The notes beneath the pieces are model-generated. The model had not been told where the DNA came from, ran no database searches, and saw only the letters and a list, made by a program, of their open reading frames with translations. The position numbers and the translations under genes were made by a program. From Rhodococcus rhodnii (GTDB lineage: Bacteria; Actinomycetota; Actinomycetes; Mycobacteriales; Pseudonocardiaceae), in contig JOAA01000011.1 in assembly GCA_000720375.1 (NCBI GenBank), positions 124,001-188,000 on the forward strand: a stretch of 64,000 bases of DNA, written 5' to 3'. Below are positions 24,902 through 32,729 of the stretch, in pieces (within the stretch, counting starts at the first letter, position 1; the number at the start of each line of letters is the position of its first letter).

Positions 24902-26541
24902 GCAACCTGCAATGGACCGAGATCGTCATCTTCGCGTTCCTCTTCCTTGTCGTCACCGTCCTCGGGTTCGTGGCCGCGCGCTGGCAGGCCGGCAGCACGC
25001 TGGATCACCTTGACGAGTGGGGCCTCGGCGGCCGGAAGTTCGGCTCCTGGATCACGTGGTTCCTGGTCGGCGGTGACCTTTACACCGCTTACACGTTCGT
25101 CGCGGTGCCCGCGCTGGTGTTCGGCGCCGGCGCGATGGGCTTCTTCGCGTTGCCCTACACGGTGATCCTGTACCCGATCGTGTTCCTGCCGCTGCTGCGG
25201 ATGTGGTCGGTGTCCCGCGTGCACGGTTACGTCACGCCCGCGGACTACGTGCGTGGCCGCTACGGCTCGCGCACGCTGGCGCTGCTGGTCGCGGTCACCG
25301 GCATCGTCGCGACGATGCCGTACATCGCGTTGCAGCTGGTCGGTCTGGAAGCAGTGCTGCGCACCATGGGCTTCAACGGCTCCGGCTTCCTCGGGCACCT
25401 GCCGCTGCTGATCGCGTTCGTCGTGCTGGCGGTCTACACCTACCAGTCCGGCCTGCGGGCGCCCGCGCTGATCGCGTTCGTCAAGGACATCCTGATCTAC
25501 ATCGTGATCCTGGTCGCGGTGTTCTACCTGCCGTCGAAACTCGGTGGCTGGGAGACGATCTTCAACACCGCCGAGGCGAAGTTCAACGCCACGCCGAGCC
25601 CCACGGACGGCGTCCTGCTCAGTCCGGCCAACCAGCTGCAGTACGCGACGCTGGCGCTCGGATCGGCGCTCGCGCTGTTCCTCTACCCGCACTCGCTGAC
25701 CGGTGCGTTGGCATCGCGCGGACGGAACGTGATCAAGCGCAACATGGTCGCGCTGCCGGCGTACTCGCTGCTGCTCGGTCTGTTGGCACTGCTTGGTTTC
25801 GTGGCCATCCAGGCAGCGTCCAAGCCGATCACCAACCAGGCCACTGGGCGGCCGGACAGCAACACGATCGTGCCCGTGCTGTTCGACCAGCAGTTCCCGG
25901 CGTGGTTCACCGGTATCGCGTTCGCCGCGATCGGTATCGGCGCGCTGGTGCCCGCCGCGATCATGTCGATCGCCGCGGCGAACCTGTGGACCCGCAACGT
26001 CTACAAGGAGTACATCCGCAAGGACGCCAACCCGAAGCAGGAGGCCAAGCAGGCCAAACTCGCCTCGCTGATCGTGAAGTTCGGCGCGGTGCTGTTCATC
26101 CTGTTCATCGACCCGCAGTTCTCCATCGACCTGCAGCTGATCGGTGGCGTGATCATCCTGCAGACACTGCCCGCGGTGGCGATCTCGCTCTACACCAGGT
26201 GGTTCCACCGATGGGCGCTGGTCGCAGGCTGGGTGGTCGGCATGGTGGCCGGTTTCGCGATGCTCTACGAGATCCCGAACCCGGCCGCGGGCAAGGCACA
26301 CTTCGGTGGCTCGGCGTTGTCGCTCGGCCAGTTGAGCATCTTCGGCTGGCACCCGTTCGCCGGCGTGAGCACCCAGATCTACGTCGGGTTCGTCGCGCTG
26401 ATCGTCAACCTGGTCATCGCGATCGTGGTGACCTGGATCCTGCGGGCTCGCAACGTGCACAACGGCACCGACCAGACGCAGGACGCCGACTACCACGCGG
26501 ACGAGGGTGACCCTCGGCTGAAGGAAGTCGCGGTCCACTGA
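24898..26541 (+). CDS. sodium:solute symporter family permease (MctP-like)
   Basis: 547 residues with about 13 membrane helices. SSS proteins use the sodium or proton gradient to import organic solutes; this sequence resembles the monocarboxylate permeases (MctP/MctC type) of actinobacteria and rhizobia. Segments supporting this are LGGRKFGSWITWFLVGGDLYTAYTF near the N-terminus, YVTPADYVRGRYGSR, YPHSLTGALASRG and IGIGALVPAAIMSIAAANLW. It is translated together with the DUF3311 protein. The exact substrate is not readable; pyruvate, lactate or acetate are plausible. Confidence 0.88.
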   Translation: MSNLQWTEIVIFAFLFLVVTVLGFVAARWQAGSTLDHLDEWGLGGRKFGSWITWFLVGGDLYTAYTFVAVPALVFGAGAMGFFALPYTVILYPIVFLPLLRMWSVSRVHGYVTPADYVRGRYGSRTLALLVAVTGIVATMPYIALQLVGLEAVLRTMGFNGSGFLGHLPLLIAFVVLAVYTYQSGLRAPALIAFVKDILIYIVILVAVFYLPSKLGGWETIFNTAEAKFNATPSPTDGVLLSPANQLQYATLALGSALALFLYPHSLTGALASRGRNVIKRNMVALPAYSLLLGLLALLGFVAIQAASKPITNQATGRPDSNTIVPVLFDQQFPAWFTGIAFAAIGIGALVPAAIMSIAAANLWTRNVYKEYIRKDANPKQEAKQAKLASLIVKFGAVLFILFIDPQFSIDLQLIGGVIILQTLPAVAISLYTRWFHRWALVAGWVVGMVAGFAMLYEIPNPAAGKAHFGGSALSLGQLSIFGWHPFAGVSTQIYVGFVALIVNLVIAIVVTWILRARNVHNGTDQTQDADYHADEGDPRLKEVAVH

Positions 26542-26553
26542 CGGCACGAATCG

Positions 26554-26588
26554 CCGGCCGGTCCGTCCATTATGGATGGATCGGCCGG
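26554..26588. terminator. hairpin terminator between convergent genes
   Basis: CCGGCCG and CGGCCGG form the stem base and an inner GTCCAT / ATGGA pairing extends it. It lies between the symporter stop and the convergent lipoprotein stop. Confidence 0.7.
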
Positions 26589-26594
26589 TGTGTT

Positions 26595-27095
26595 TCACGG
26601 GCTGGCGTTCTGCAATTCCGCGATCGCCTTCGCGGCGAAATCACGGGCCGGTTTGCAGGGCGCGAGTTTCGGGTCGGCGGCCTGCTGGCGGTAGACGATC
26701 AGCAAGACCTGCTCCGGCGCCACGTCGAGCGCGACGCGGCAGGAGGCGATGCCATCGCTACCGGCACCGATCAATTGGATCGCCGGGAACTTGTCGATAC
26801 CGAGCCATCTCACCGTGTCGCCGTCGACGGCGTCGGAGTAGCGCCGTAAACCGCCGTCGATCCGGGGGAAGATTAGGATTTCCGCCGTACCGTTCTCGGT
26901 CATCAGGTGACAGCCCGCAGAGGTTCGGTCAGCTTTCAACGCGGCGCACACGTCCCTGTTCTGCAAAGGGATGTCGGTTGGTCGCTCGAGTGGCGACATG
27001 GGTAAGTCCCAGTGATCGTTGACCGCGCCGCAGCCCGCGAGCAACCCAGTGGCAAGCACTACCGAACCGATGCCGGTGCAGGCGCGACCAGGCAC
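26595..27095 (-). CDS. lipoprotein of unknown function (DUF3558-like)
   Basis: 166 residues from a GTG at 27095 preceded by GAGGAGG. The lipobox GLLAGCG follows a short hydrophobic signal, so it should be anchored outside the membrane. The mature part has spaced cysteines (VCAALKADRTSAGC, SCRVALD, PCKPARDF) and the pattern of small actinobacterial lipoproteins such as DUF3558. That family assignment is tentative. No operon partner is visible. Confidence 0.72.
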   Translation of the reverse strand: MPGRACTGIGSVVLATGLLAGCGAVNDHWDLPMSPLERPTDIPLQNRDVCAALKADRTSAGCHLMTENGTAEILIFPRIDGGLRRYSDAVDGDTVRWLGIDKFPAIQLIGAGSDGIASCRVALDVAPEQVLLIVYRQQAADPKLAPCKPARDFAAKAIAELQNASP

Positions 27096-27224
27096 GCCAG
27101 GCCTCCTCGAGATGACGAATTTCCCAGGTGACCACCAAACCACTGATCGGCTGGTTCGTCGATGCTGCGTTCGTGTGTGATTTGTTCGACTGGTTGGCGC
27201 TAATTGCGTTGCGCGTAATTTCGA

Positions 27225-28160
27225 CTACTGGTCGTAAAGTTCCTTGCGCCAGGTTTCCGCCCGCTGACCTGGGGCGAACGCGTCGTGATGCTCGGATGCG
27301 ACCATCGTGAAACCGCGCTGTTGGTATATCCGGCGAGCCGCCGTCAGCACGTTCACTGTCCACAGTTCAATTGTTCGGTAGCCGACCGAAGTCGCGAACC
27401 GGAGGCACTCGTCGACCAATCGGCCGCCGACACCCATACCGCGAGCACTTGGTTCAACCAGAAGTAACCGAAGCTTCGCGGTGGTGTTGTCCTGGCGAGT
27501 GCAGAACACGCTACCGACCCGTTCGCCATTGATTTCCGCAATCCAACCCGCTTCTTGTGCGGGATCGTGACTCTCCGCGTAGTCGGCGATGATCCGCGCG
27601 ACAAGTGCTTCGTACGGCCTGCCCCACTGATACTCCTGTGCGTAGAGCGCGCCATTGCGCTCGACGACCCAACCGAGATCGCCGGGTCCCGGCGGTCGCA
27701 GAACGATTGTGTTGTCCTGACGGGACTTGCCGAGCCGTTGGCGGATCGTGTCCATGGCCGCCACGAGTTTTCGCTCATCCTCTTCACCGAGCGGGGCGAG
27801 CAACTCGCGCACTTGGGCGTCGGATCGTTCGTTGAGCATCTTCATCGTCGTACGGCCTGATTCGGTCAGACCCACAACCTGGCGCCGCGCGTCGGTCACC
27901 GACTTGCCCCGGCAGACCAGACCGTCGCTCTCAAACCGTGCCAGCAGCCGGGAAAGATACCCGGCATCCAGGCCGAGCTCCCGGCGCAAGGCTGTGACCT
28001 CGGTGTTGTCGCGTTGGCTCAGTTCGAAGAGCACGCGCGACTCGGTCAACGAGTACGGCGTATCCATCAGTCCTTCGGCCAGAACGCCGAGAACCTGGGT
28101 GTAGAAGCGGTTGAACTGCCGGACTGACTGGACGCGCGCGTCGGATACCAAGTTGACCAC
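27225..28160 (-). CDS. MarR-family regulator fused to a GNAT acetyltransferase
   Basis: 311 residues with two domains. Residues 1-145 form a MarR winged helix (SLTESRVLFELSQRDNTEV, LDAGYLSRLLARFESDGLV, SVTDARRQVVGLTESGR). Residues 152-311 are a GNAT domain, with acetyl-CoA binding in LLVEPSARGMGVGGRLVDECL and ARRIYQQRGF. Such fusions are widespread in actinobacteria; the substrate acetylated is unknown. A perfect palindrome directly upstream of its GTG is the likely autoregulatory operator. Confidence 0.9.
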   Translation of the reverse strand: MVNLVSDARVQSVRQFNRFYTQVLGVLAEGLMDTPYSLTESRVLFELSQRDNTEVTALRRELGLDAGYLSRLLARFESDGLVCRGKSVTDARRQVVGLTESGRTTMKMLNERSDAQVRELLAPLGEEDERKLVAAMDTIRQRLGKSRQDNTIVLRPPGPGDLGWVVERNGALYAQEYQWGRPYEALVARIIADYAESHDPAQEAGWIAEINGERVGSVFCTRQDNTTAKLRLLLVEPSARGMGVGGRLVDECLRFATSVGYRTIELWTVNVLTAARRIYQQRGFTMVASEHHDAFAPGQRAETWRKELYDQ

Positions 28161-28170
28161 CTCAACGAAT

Positions 28171-28189
28171 CCTTTGACTGAGTCAAAGG
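28171..28189. promoter_or_regulatory. perfect palindromic operator for the MarR-GNAT regulator
   Basis: CCTTTGACT-G-AGTCAAAGG is a perfect 19-bp palindrome 10 bp upstream of the regulator's start. Its size and TTGACT...AGTCAA core fit MarR-family operators. Confidence 0.8.
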
Positions 28190-28200
28190 TATCGCGATGG

Positions 28201-29097
28201 TCAAGCCCCGATGACCAGCGCGGCCGCGCCCACCAGGCCCGCGTGACTGCCTAACTGGGCGGAAACCACCCGCAACGTGTTGACGTACGACAACTTCGAG
28301 TAGTCGGCCAACGCCTGACGCACCGGATCCAAGAGCAGGTCACCGGCCTGAGCGATGCCGCCGCCGATCACCGCGAGGTCCAAATCGCACAACGCGGCTG
28401 CGGCCGCGATCCCCATGCCGACGGCCCGGCCGGCCCGGTCGAACGCGGCCAAGGCGATGTCGTCACCAGCCAGTGCTGAAGCCGCGAGATGGGCGGCGTC
28501 GCCGTTGTCGGGCGCGCGCCATCCTTGCTGCCGTGCCCATCGCACGAGGTGTGGGCCGCCTGCGACGGTTTCCACGCACCCGCGGCCGCCGCAAGTGCAT
28601 GGCAGCCCGTTGGGTTCGACCACGATGTGGCCGATATGACCGGCGTTTCCGGTGCGTCCGCCGTAGGGCTTGCCTTGCAGCACGAGCCCACCGCCGACAC
28701 CGGTCGAAACGACCAGGCCGACGAGGAAGTCAGCGCCTTTCCCCGCGCCCGTCCAGTGTTCGCCGAGCGCCATGCAAACGCCGTCGCCTGCGAGGTGCAC
28801 CGGAGCGTCGAAAGCCTGGTGCAGTCGACTGGCCAGCGGAAAGTCGTCCCAGCACGGCACGTTGATCGGGTTGACCGTGCCTTCGGCGGAGTTCACCGGG
28901 CCCGCGCACGCCACGCCAACGCCGTTGATCGTCCGGCCATCGAGGACTTCCGCCGAAACATCGAGCACGGCCTGCCAGGCGTGCATCGGATCGTGCACCG
29001 GAGTCGGCCGGGTCGCGTGGGCAAGGACTTCACCGTGGTCGTCGACGACGCCCGCAGCGATCTTGGTCCCGCCGATGTCCAGCGCCAGCACCGTCAT
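28201..29097 (-). CDS. ROK-family sugar kinase (glucokinase-like)
   Basis: 298 residues from the ATG at 29097. The N-terminal phosphate-1 motif is LALDIGGTKIAAG, the middle contains VSTGVGGGLVLQGK, and the zinc/ROK signature is CTCGGRGCVE. ROK enzymes phosphorylate glucose or N-acetyl sugars using ATP. No helix-turn-helix domain is present, so it is a kinase rather than a ROK repressor. It lies alone between the MarR operator and the 22-bp array. Confidence 0.9.
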   Translation of the reverse strand: MTVLALDIGGTKIAAGVVDDHGEVLAHATRPTPVHDPMHAWQAVLDVSAEVLDGRTINGVGVACAGPVNSAEGTVNPINVPCWDDFPLASRLHQAFDAPVHLAGDGVCMALGEHWTGAGKGADFLVGLVVSTGVGGGLVLQGKPYGGRTGNAGHIGHIVVEPNGLPCTCGGRGCVETVAGGPHLVRWARQQGWRAPDNGDAAHLAASALAGDDIALAAFDRAGRAVGMGIAAAAALCDLDLAVIGGGIAQAGDLLLDPVRQALADYSKLSYVNTLRVVSAQLGSHAGLVGAAALVIGA

Positions 29098-29149
29098 ACC
29101 CACGAGGGACACCCTAACGAGGGACGTTTAGGCCTCATCCTCGCTGGCC

Positions 29150-29303
29150 GTGTCCACCTTTGCGGCACCCCGAGTTGCACTTTCGAGCACAGTGTGTCCA
29201 CCGTTCCAGCACACCGTGTCCACCGTTCCAGCACACCGTGTCCACCGTTCCAGCACACCGTGTCCACCGTTCCAGCACAGTGTGTTCGCCTGTGGCGCAC
29301 GGT
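29150..29303. repeat. 22-bp periodic tandem array
   Basis: Four near-identical units GTGTCCACCGTTCCAGCACAC+1 start at 29194, 29216, 29238 and 29260. Degenerate units in the same phase lie before (29150, 29172) and after (from about 29282). There are no spacers, so this is not CRISPR. The unit has imperfect GTGT...ACAC symmetry and 22 bp equals two helical turns. The same family occurs at 20079-20144. Confidence 0.85.
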
Positions 29304-29724
29304 GTGTTCGGCGCTGTCGCATCGGGCTATCGCAGGTTTCGGGGCGTGCCGGAGGATCTACCGCGTGTCCGCCCCACCTGCACGGTGAGTCAAACTGCTC
29401 GACTCGCTTCCAGCTTGGTTTTCTTTCGCTTTGCGCCGCTCGCGTTCAACTCACCATGCCGGAGCGGCAGACACGCGCGGTACCCGTCACCGACTTCGCT
29501 CGCTCGCTTCGCTCGCTGCGGCGTCGTTGTTACCCGGGTATTGGAAGACCCCGGGATGCTGCCAGGTCGGGGGTCCGCCAGCATCTCGGGGTCATTGGGA
29601 ACATCGCCGGTCTGGACCAAGTCGTTACCGACTTTCCGGATGTGTTCCACGTCACTCTTTCGAGCGTACTTTTCTATCTTTTGGTTGATGGCCGATCACT
29701 CTGAGTGGGTGTCGACCCGCGAAG
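29304..29724. other. non-coding stretch with a CGCTCGCTTCGCTCGCTGCG-type simple repeat
   Basis: No convincing gene. Around 29500-29520 a run of GCTCGCTTCGCTCGC repeats occurs, followed by a CCCGGGTATTGGAAGACCCCGGG hairpin at about 29534-29556. A minus-strand frame of 86 codons exists but has no ribosome-binding site and low-complexity composition. Confidence 0.4.
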
Positions 29725-29868
29725 TCAGCGGAGGTTGCCCTGCTGCTGCGCGATCATGATCAGTTCGTGGCGCATCGCCGGCGTGGCGGCGTGGTCGATG
29801 GCCCGGTTGACCGCCCGCCGGGTACGAGCCTCGGCGCGGCGGGCACGAATCTTGGCGGTGATGTTCAC
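29725..29868 (-). CDS. 47-residue basic protein, probably conserved in actinomycetes
   Basis: Begins at a GTG at 29868, with GAGGGG some 11 nt upstream. The sequence is helical and basic in its first half (ITAKIRARRAEARTRRAVNR) and ends in TPAMRHELIMIAQQQ. I recall similar short proteins with a xKIRARRAExRTRRAxNRAI core in other Pseudonocardiales, which supports it being real. There is no membrane helix. Function is unknown; nucleic-acid binding is possible from its charge. Confidence 0.6.
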   Translation of the reverse strand: MNITAKIRARRAEARTRRAVNRAIDHAATPAMRHELIMIAQQQGNLR

Positions 29869-30038
29869 AGGTACTGCACCCCTCGGGTTGTGTCTCGGTT
29901 GGTCTGTACCTATTATGCGCGCCCGCTCGCGGAGATGCACCCGATTATCCGGTGACATGAGGCACACGCCGATGATTCGTCGGTCAAAGTGGGTATCTCG
30001 CCGGACATGTCCTCCTATCTGACTGTCTACCTGTTGTT

Positions 30039-30057
30039 CTAGATTCCGTTAGACGTC
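30039..30057 (+). repeat. left 19-bp inverted repeat flanking the AAA ATPase gene
   Basis: CTAGATTCCGTTAGACGTC matches the complement of the right copy at 31324-31342 at 16 of 19 positions without gaps. It overlaps the stop codon of the ATPase gene. Confidence 0.5.
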
Positions 30058-31252
30058 ACTCGTCACGCCCCAGCAGGAACCGGCCGAAGTGCGGCACGGT
30101 GAAGGCGATCCGGCCGCGTTCGGCGGAGTACACCAAGCCCTTCTTGATCAAGCTGTCCCGCGCGGGCGACAGCGACGAGGGCTTGCGGCCCAGGAAAACG
30201 GCGATATCCGCGGTGCTGGTGCCCTCGTCGCGGCCCTCAGTCAGCTCGGCCATCGCCCGCAGGTACTCCCGCTCGGCAGGCGTCGCGCGCTCGTAGCGCG
30301 AGCCGAAGAAGCCGACCGCCAGCTCGGCTTCAGCCTCCGGAGCCGCCACCTTCACGTCTTCTTCGGTGATCGGATCGCTCGGCGCGGCATCCCACGCGGC
30401 CTTGCCGTAGGCCTGGATGAAGTACGGATAACCGCCGGACGCCTCGAACAACGCGGTCAACGCGTCGGACGTGATGTCGGCTTCCTCGCGAGTGACCGGC
30501 GCGAGGATCGCCTGGTGGGCGTCCTCCTTGTCCAGGCGGTCGATCCGGACGTAACGGAACAGCCGCTCGGAGTACGACTTGCTGGCTGACAACACGGCAG
30601 GCAGATGCGGCAGTCCGGCGCCCACGACCACCAAGGGCGCCTGGTTCTGGGACAACTCGTGGCAGGCCGCGCACAACGCGGACACGTCGTCCGGCAACAG
30701 GTCCTGCATTTCGTCGATCAGCAGCGCGACCCCGGTGCCGACGTCCTGAGCCAGCTCGGCGACGTCAGTGAACAGCTCCACCAGGTCGATCTCGATGTCC
30801 CCGGAGTCCGCGCGGCCGTTTGCCGCGGGCACGTCGATGCCCGGTTGCCAGCGGTCGCGCAACTTGGCGTCCGAAGGCGTGGCCCTCAGCGCGAACGCCT
30901 TGAGCACGCCCAGCACGTACTCGACGCGGTCCGGCGCACGATGCCGTACGGCGAGATCCCGCACTGCCCGGTGCAACGCCGCGGACAGCGGTCGTCGCAG
31001 GTCAGCGTCCGGCCGGGCCTCGACTTTGCCCGCGCCCCAGCCACGTTTCACCGCCATCGACCGCAGTTCGCCGAGCAACACGGTCTTGCCGACGCCACGC
31101 AGACCGGTCAGCACGAGGCTGCGTTCCGGGCGCCCGCGCGCGACCCGTTCCAGCACGACCTCGAATGCGGCGACTTCCTTGTCCCGACCGGCGAGCTCGG
31201 GTGGGCGCTGCCCCGCGCCAGGGGCGAACGGGTTGCGTACCGGGTCCATCAT
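30056..31252 (-). CDS. AAA ATPase with C-terminal winged helix (AAA_16/Orc1-like)
   Basis: 398 residues. Walker A is LTGLRGVGKT and Walker B is VALLIDEMQDL, with sensor-like VVVGAGLPHLP and an arginine-finger region around RLFRYVRIDRL. The C-terminal part (ERATPAEREYLRAMAELTEG, then TADIAVFLGRKPSSLSPARDSLIKKGLVY) is a winged-helix domain like those of Orc1/Cdc6- and STAND-related ATPases. The first codon is ATG-ATG at 31252/31249. It stands alone and is bracketed by 19-bp inverted repeats. It is common in actinomycetes with unknown function; DNA binding is likely. Confidence 0.85.
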   Translation of the reverse strand: MMDPVRNPFAPGAGQRPPELAGRDKEVAAFEVVLERVARGRPERSLVLTGLRGVGKTVLLGELRSMAVKRGWGAGKVEARPDADLRRPLSAALHRAVRDLAVRHRAPDRVEYVLGVLKAFALRATPSDAKLRDRWQPGIDVPAANGRADSGDIEIDLVELFTDVAELAQDVGTGVALLIDEMQDLLPDDVSALCAACHELSQNQAPLVVVGAGLPHLPAVLSASKSYSERLFRYVRIDRLDKEDAHQAILAPVTREEADITSDALTALFEASGGYPYFIQAYGKAAWDAAPSDPITEEDVKVAAPEAEAELAVGFFGSRYERATPAEREYLRAMAELTEGRDEGTSTADIAVFLGRKPSSLSPARDSLIKKGLVYSAERGRIAFTVPHFGRFLLGRDE

Positions 31253-31323
31253 CGGAAGGTATCGACCTGTCTAGCGTCCATCCGATATTCCCGGATACAT
31301 CCGTACGGCGTGTCGTTCATCAG

Positions 31324-31369
31324 GACGTCTACGGCAATCTAGTTCTGATCCTAGAAAGCCGTAGACAAC
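31324..31369. repeat. right inverted repeat pair upstream of the AAA ATPase gene
   Basis: GACGTCTACGGCAATCTAG (31324-31342) and CTAGAAAGCCGTAGACAAC (31351-31369) face each other, with TCTACGGC / GCCGTAGA as perfect 8-bp arms. The first is the partner of the left copy at 30039-30057. They lie about 75-115 bp upstream of the ATPase start, so they may be its operator, or ends of a small mobile unit. Confidence 0.55.
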
Positions 31370-31370
31370 G

Positions 31371-32651
31371 CTACTTCTCCAAGATGGCGACGACGCCCTG
31401 CCCACCTGCGGCGCAGATCGAGATGAGCCCACGGCCCGAACCGCGCTCGTGCAGGAGCTTGGCCAAGGTCGCGACAATCCGGCCGCCGGTCGCGGCGAAC
31501 GGGTGTCCGGCCGCCAGAGACGAGCCGTTGACGTTGAGCTTGCTCCGGTCGATCGTGCCGGGCGGCTCGTCCAACCCGAGCCGTTCCTTGGCGAACGCCG
31601 GGTCTTCCCAGGCCTTGAGCGTCGCGAGCACCTGGGACGCGAACGCCTCGTGGATCTCGTAGAAGTCGAAGTCCTGCAAGGAAATTCCAGCACGGGCGAG
31701 CATCCGCGGCACCGCGTACGCCGGGGCCATCAGCAGACCTTCGCCGCCGTGCACGTAATCGACGGCCGCGGTCTCCGAGAAAGTCAGATACGCCAACACA
31801 GGCAGCCGATGCGCCTTGGCCCACTGGTCGTTGGCGAGAAGAACAGTGGAAGCGCCGTCGGTCAACGGAGTCGAGTTGCCCGCGGTCATCGTTCCGTCGG
31901 CGCCACCGAAGGTCGGCTTCAGCTTCGCGAGCTTCTCGACCGACGAATCCGGGCGCAGGTTCTGGTCGCGCTGCAGCCCTAGATAAGGCGTCACGAGATC
32001 GTCGAAGAACCCACGCTCGTAGGCGGCGGCCAGGTTGCGGTGGCTCGCGGCGGCGAGTTCGTCCTGGTCGGCACGCTCGATTCCCCACTCTTTCGCGGTG
32101 ATCGCCGCGTGATCGCCCATGGACAGGCCGGTGCGCGGCTCGGCGTTGCGGGGAATGTCCGGGACGATGTGGTTGGGCCGCAGCTTGGCCAGCAGCCTCA
32201 GTCGCCCGCCAATGCTCTTGGTCCTGTTGAGCTGCAACAGGATCGCGCGCAGATCCTCGTGCACGCCGATTGGTGCGTCGCTGGTGGTGTCCACGCCGCC
32301 CGCGATGCCCGCGTCGATCTGGCCGAGCGCGATCTTGTTCGCCACCTGGATGATCGCCTGCAGTCCGGTGCCGCAGGCCTGCTGGATGTCGTACGCCGGA
32401 GTCTGCGGGGAAAGCCTGCTGCCGAGCACGGATTCACGCGCCAGGTTGAAGTCGCGGCTGTGCTTGAGCACCGCGCCCGCGGCGACCTCGCCGAGCCGCT
32501 CGTCCTGCAGCGCGAAGCGGCTGCCCAGGCCGTCCAGCGCCGCGGTGAACATGTCCTGGTTCGACGCGGTGGCGTACGGGCCGTTCGATCGGGCGAACGG
32601 GATCCGGTTTCCGCCGATGATCGCGACCCGCTTCAAGCCTCTTGGCGCCAT
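31371..32651 (-). CDS. fadA2: acetyl-CoA acyltransferase (thiolase), FadA2-like
   Basis: 426 residues. Thiolases cleave 3-ketoacyl-CoA in the last step of beta-oxidation, or run in reverse. The active-site Cys is in QQACGTGLQAI, the Asn-Glu-His-Glu-type motif is EIHEAFASQ, the His in NVNGSSLAAGHPFAATGGR, and the second Cys in ICAAGGQG. Gene order fadA2, divergent from fabG4-htdX, is the one found in Mycobacterium (Rv0243, Rv0242c, Rv0241c). Start is ATG 32651. Operator-like palindromes lie between it and fabG4. Confidence 0.92.
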   Translation of the reverse strand: MAPRGLKRVAIIGGNRIPFARSNGPYATASNQDMFTAALDGLGSRFALQDERLGEVAAGAVLKHSRDFNLARESVLGSRLSPQTPAYDIQQACGTGLQAIIQVANKIALGQIDAGIAGGVDTTSDAPIGVHEDLRAILLQLNRTKSIGGRLRLLAKLRPNHIVPDIPRNAEPRTGLSMGDHAAITAKEWGIERADQDELAAASHRNLAAAYERGFFDDLVTPYLGLQRDQNLRPDSSVEKLAKLKPTFGGADGTMTAGNSTPLTDGASTVLLANDQWAKAHRLPVLAYLTFSETAAVDYVHGGEGLLMAPAYAVPRMLARAGISLQDFDFYEIHEAFASQVLATLKAWEDPAFAKERLGLDEPPGTIDRSKLNVNGSSLAAGHPFAATGGRIVATLAKLLHERGSGRGLISICAAGGQGVVAILEK

Positions 32652-32688
32652 GTGGCCCTCCCGAATCGGTGGTACTGGCCATCCTAAC

Positions 32689-32717
32689 CTACTCGCAAGT
32701 AGTATTACCGCGAGTAG
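32689..32717. promoter_or_regulatory. TetR-type operators in the fadA2-fabG4 divergent promoter
   Basis: CTACTCGCAAGTAG (32689-32702) is nearly palindromic and TTACCGCGAGTAG (32705-32717) is a second partial copy. Both match the palindrome beside the TetR gene at 35577-35590 and the two sites in front of fadE5. Confidence 0.7.
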
Positions 32718-32729
32718 GGAGGCGCGACG

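Noticed and set aside
24817..26598. Minus-strand open frame of 593 codons
   Set aside because: Antisense to the sodium/solute symporter; Arg/Gln/His-rich composition is typical of shadows.
29150..29303. CRISPR array
   Set aside because: Units are contiguous at 22 bp with no unique spacers and no cas genes.
29390..29650. 86-codon minus-strand frame
   Set aside because: Covers a simple CGCTCGCTTCG repeat, has no ribosome-binding site and no family likeness.
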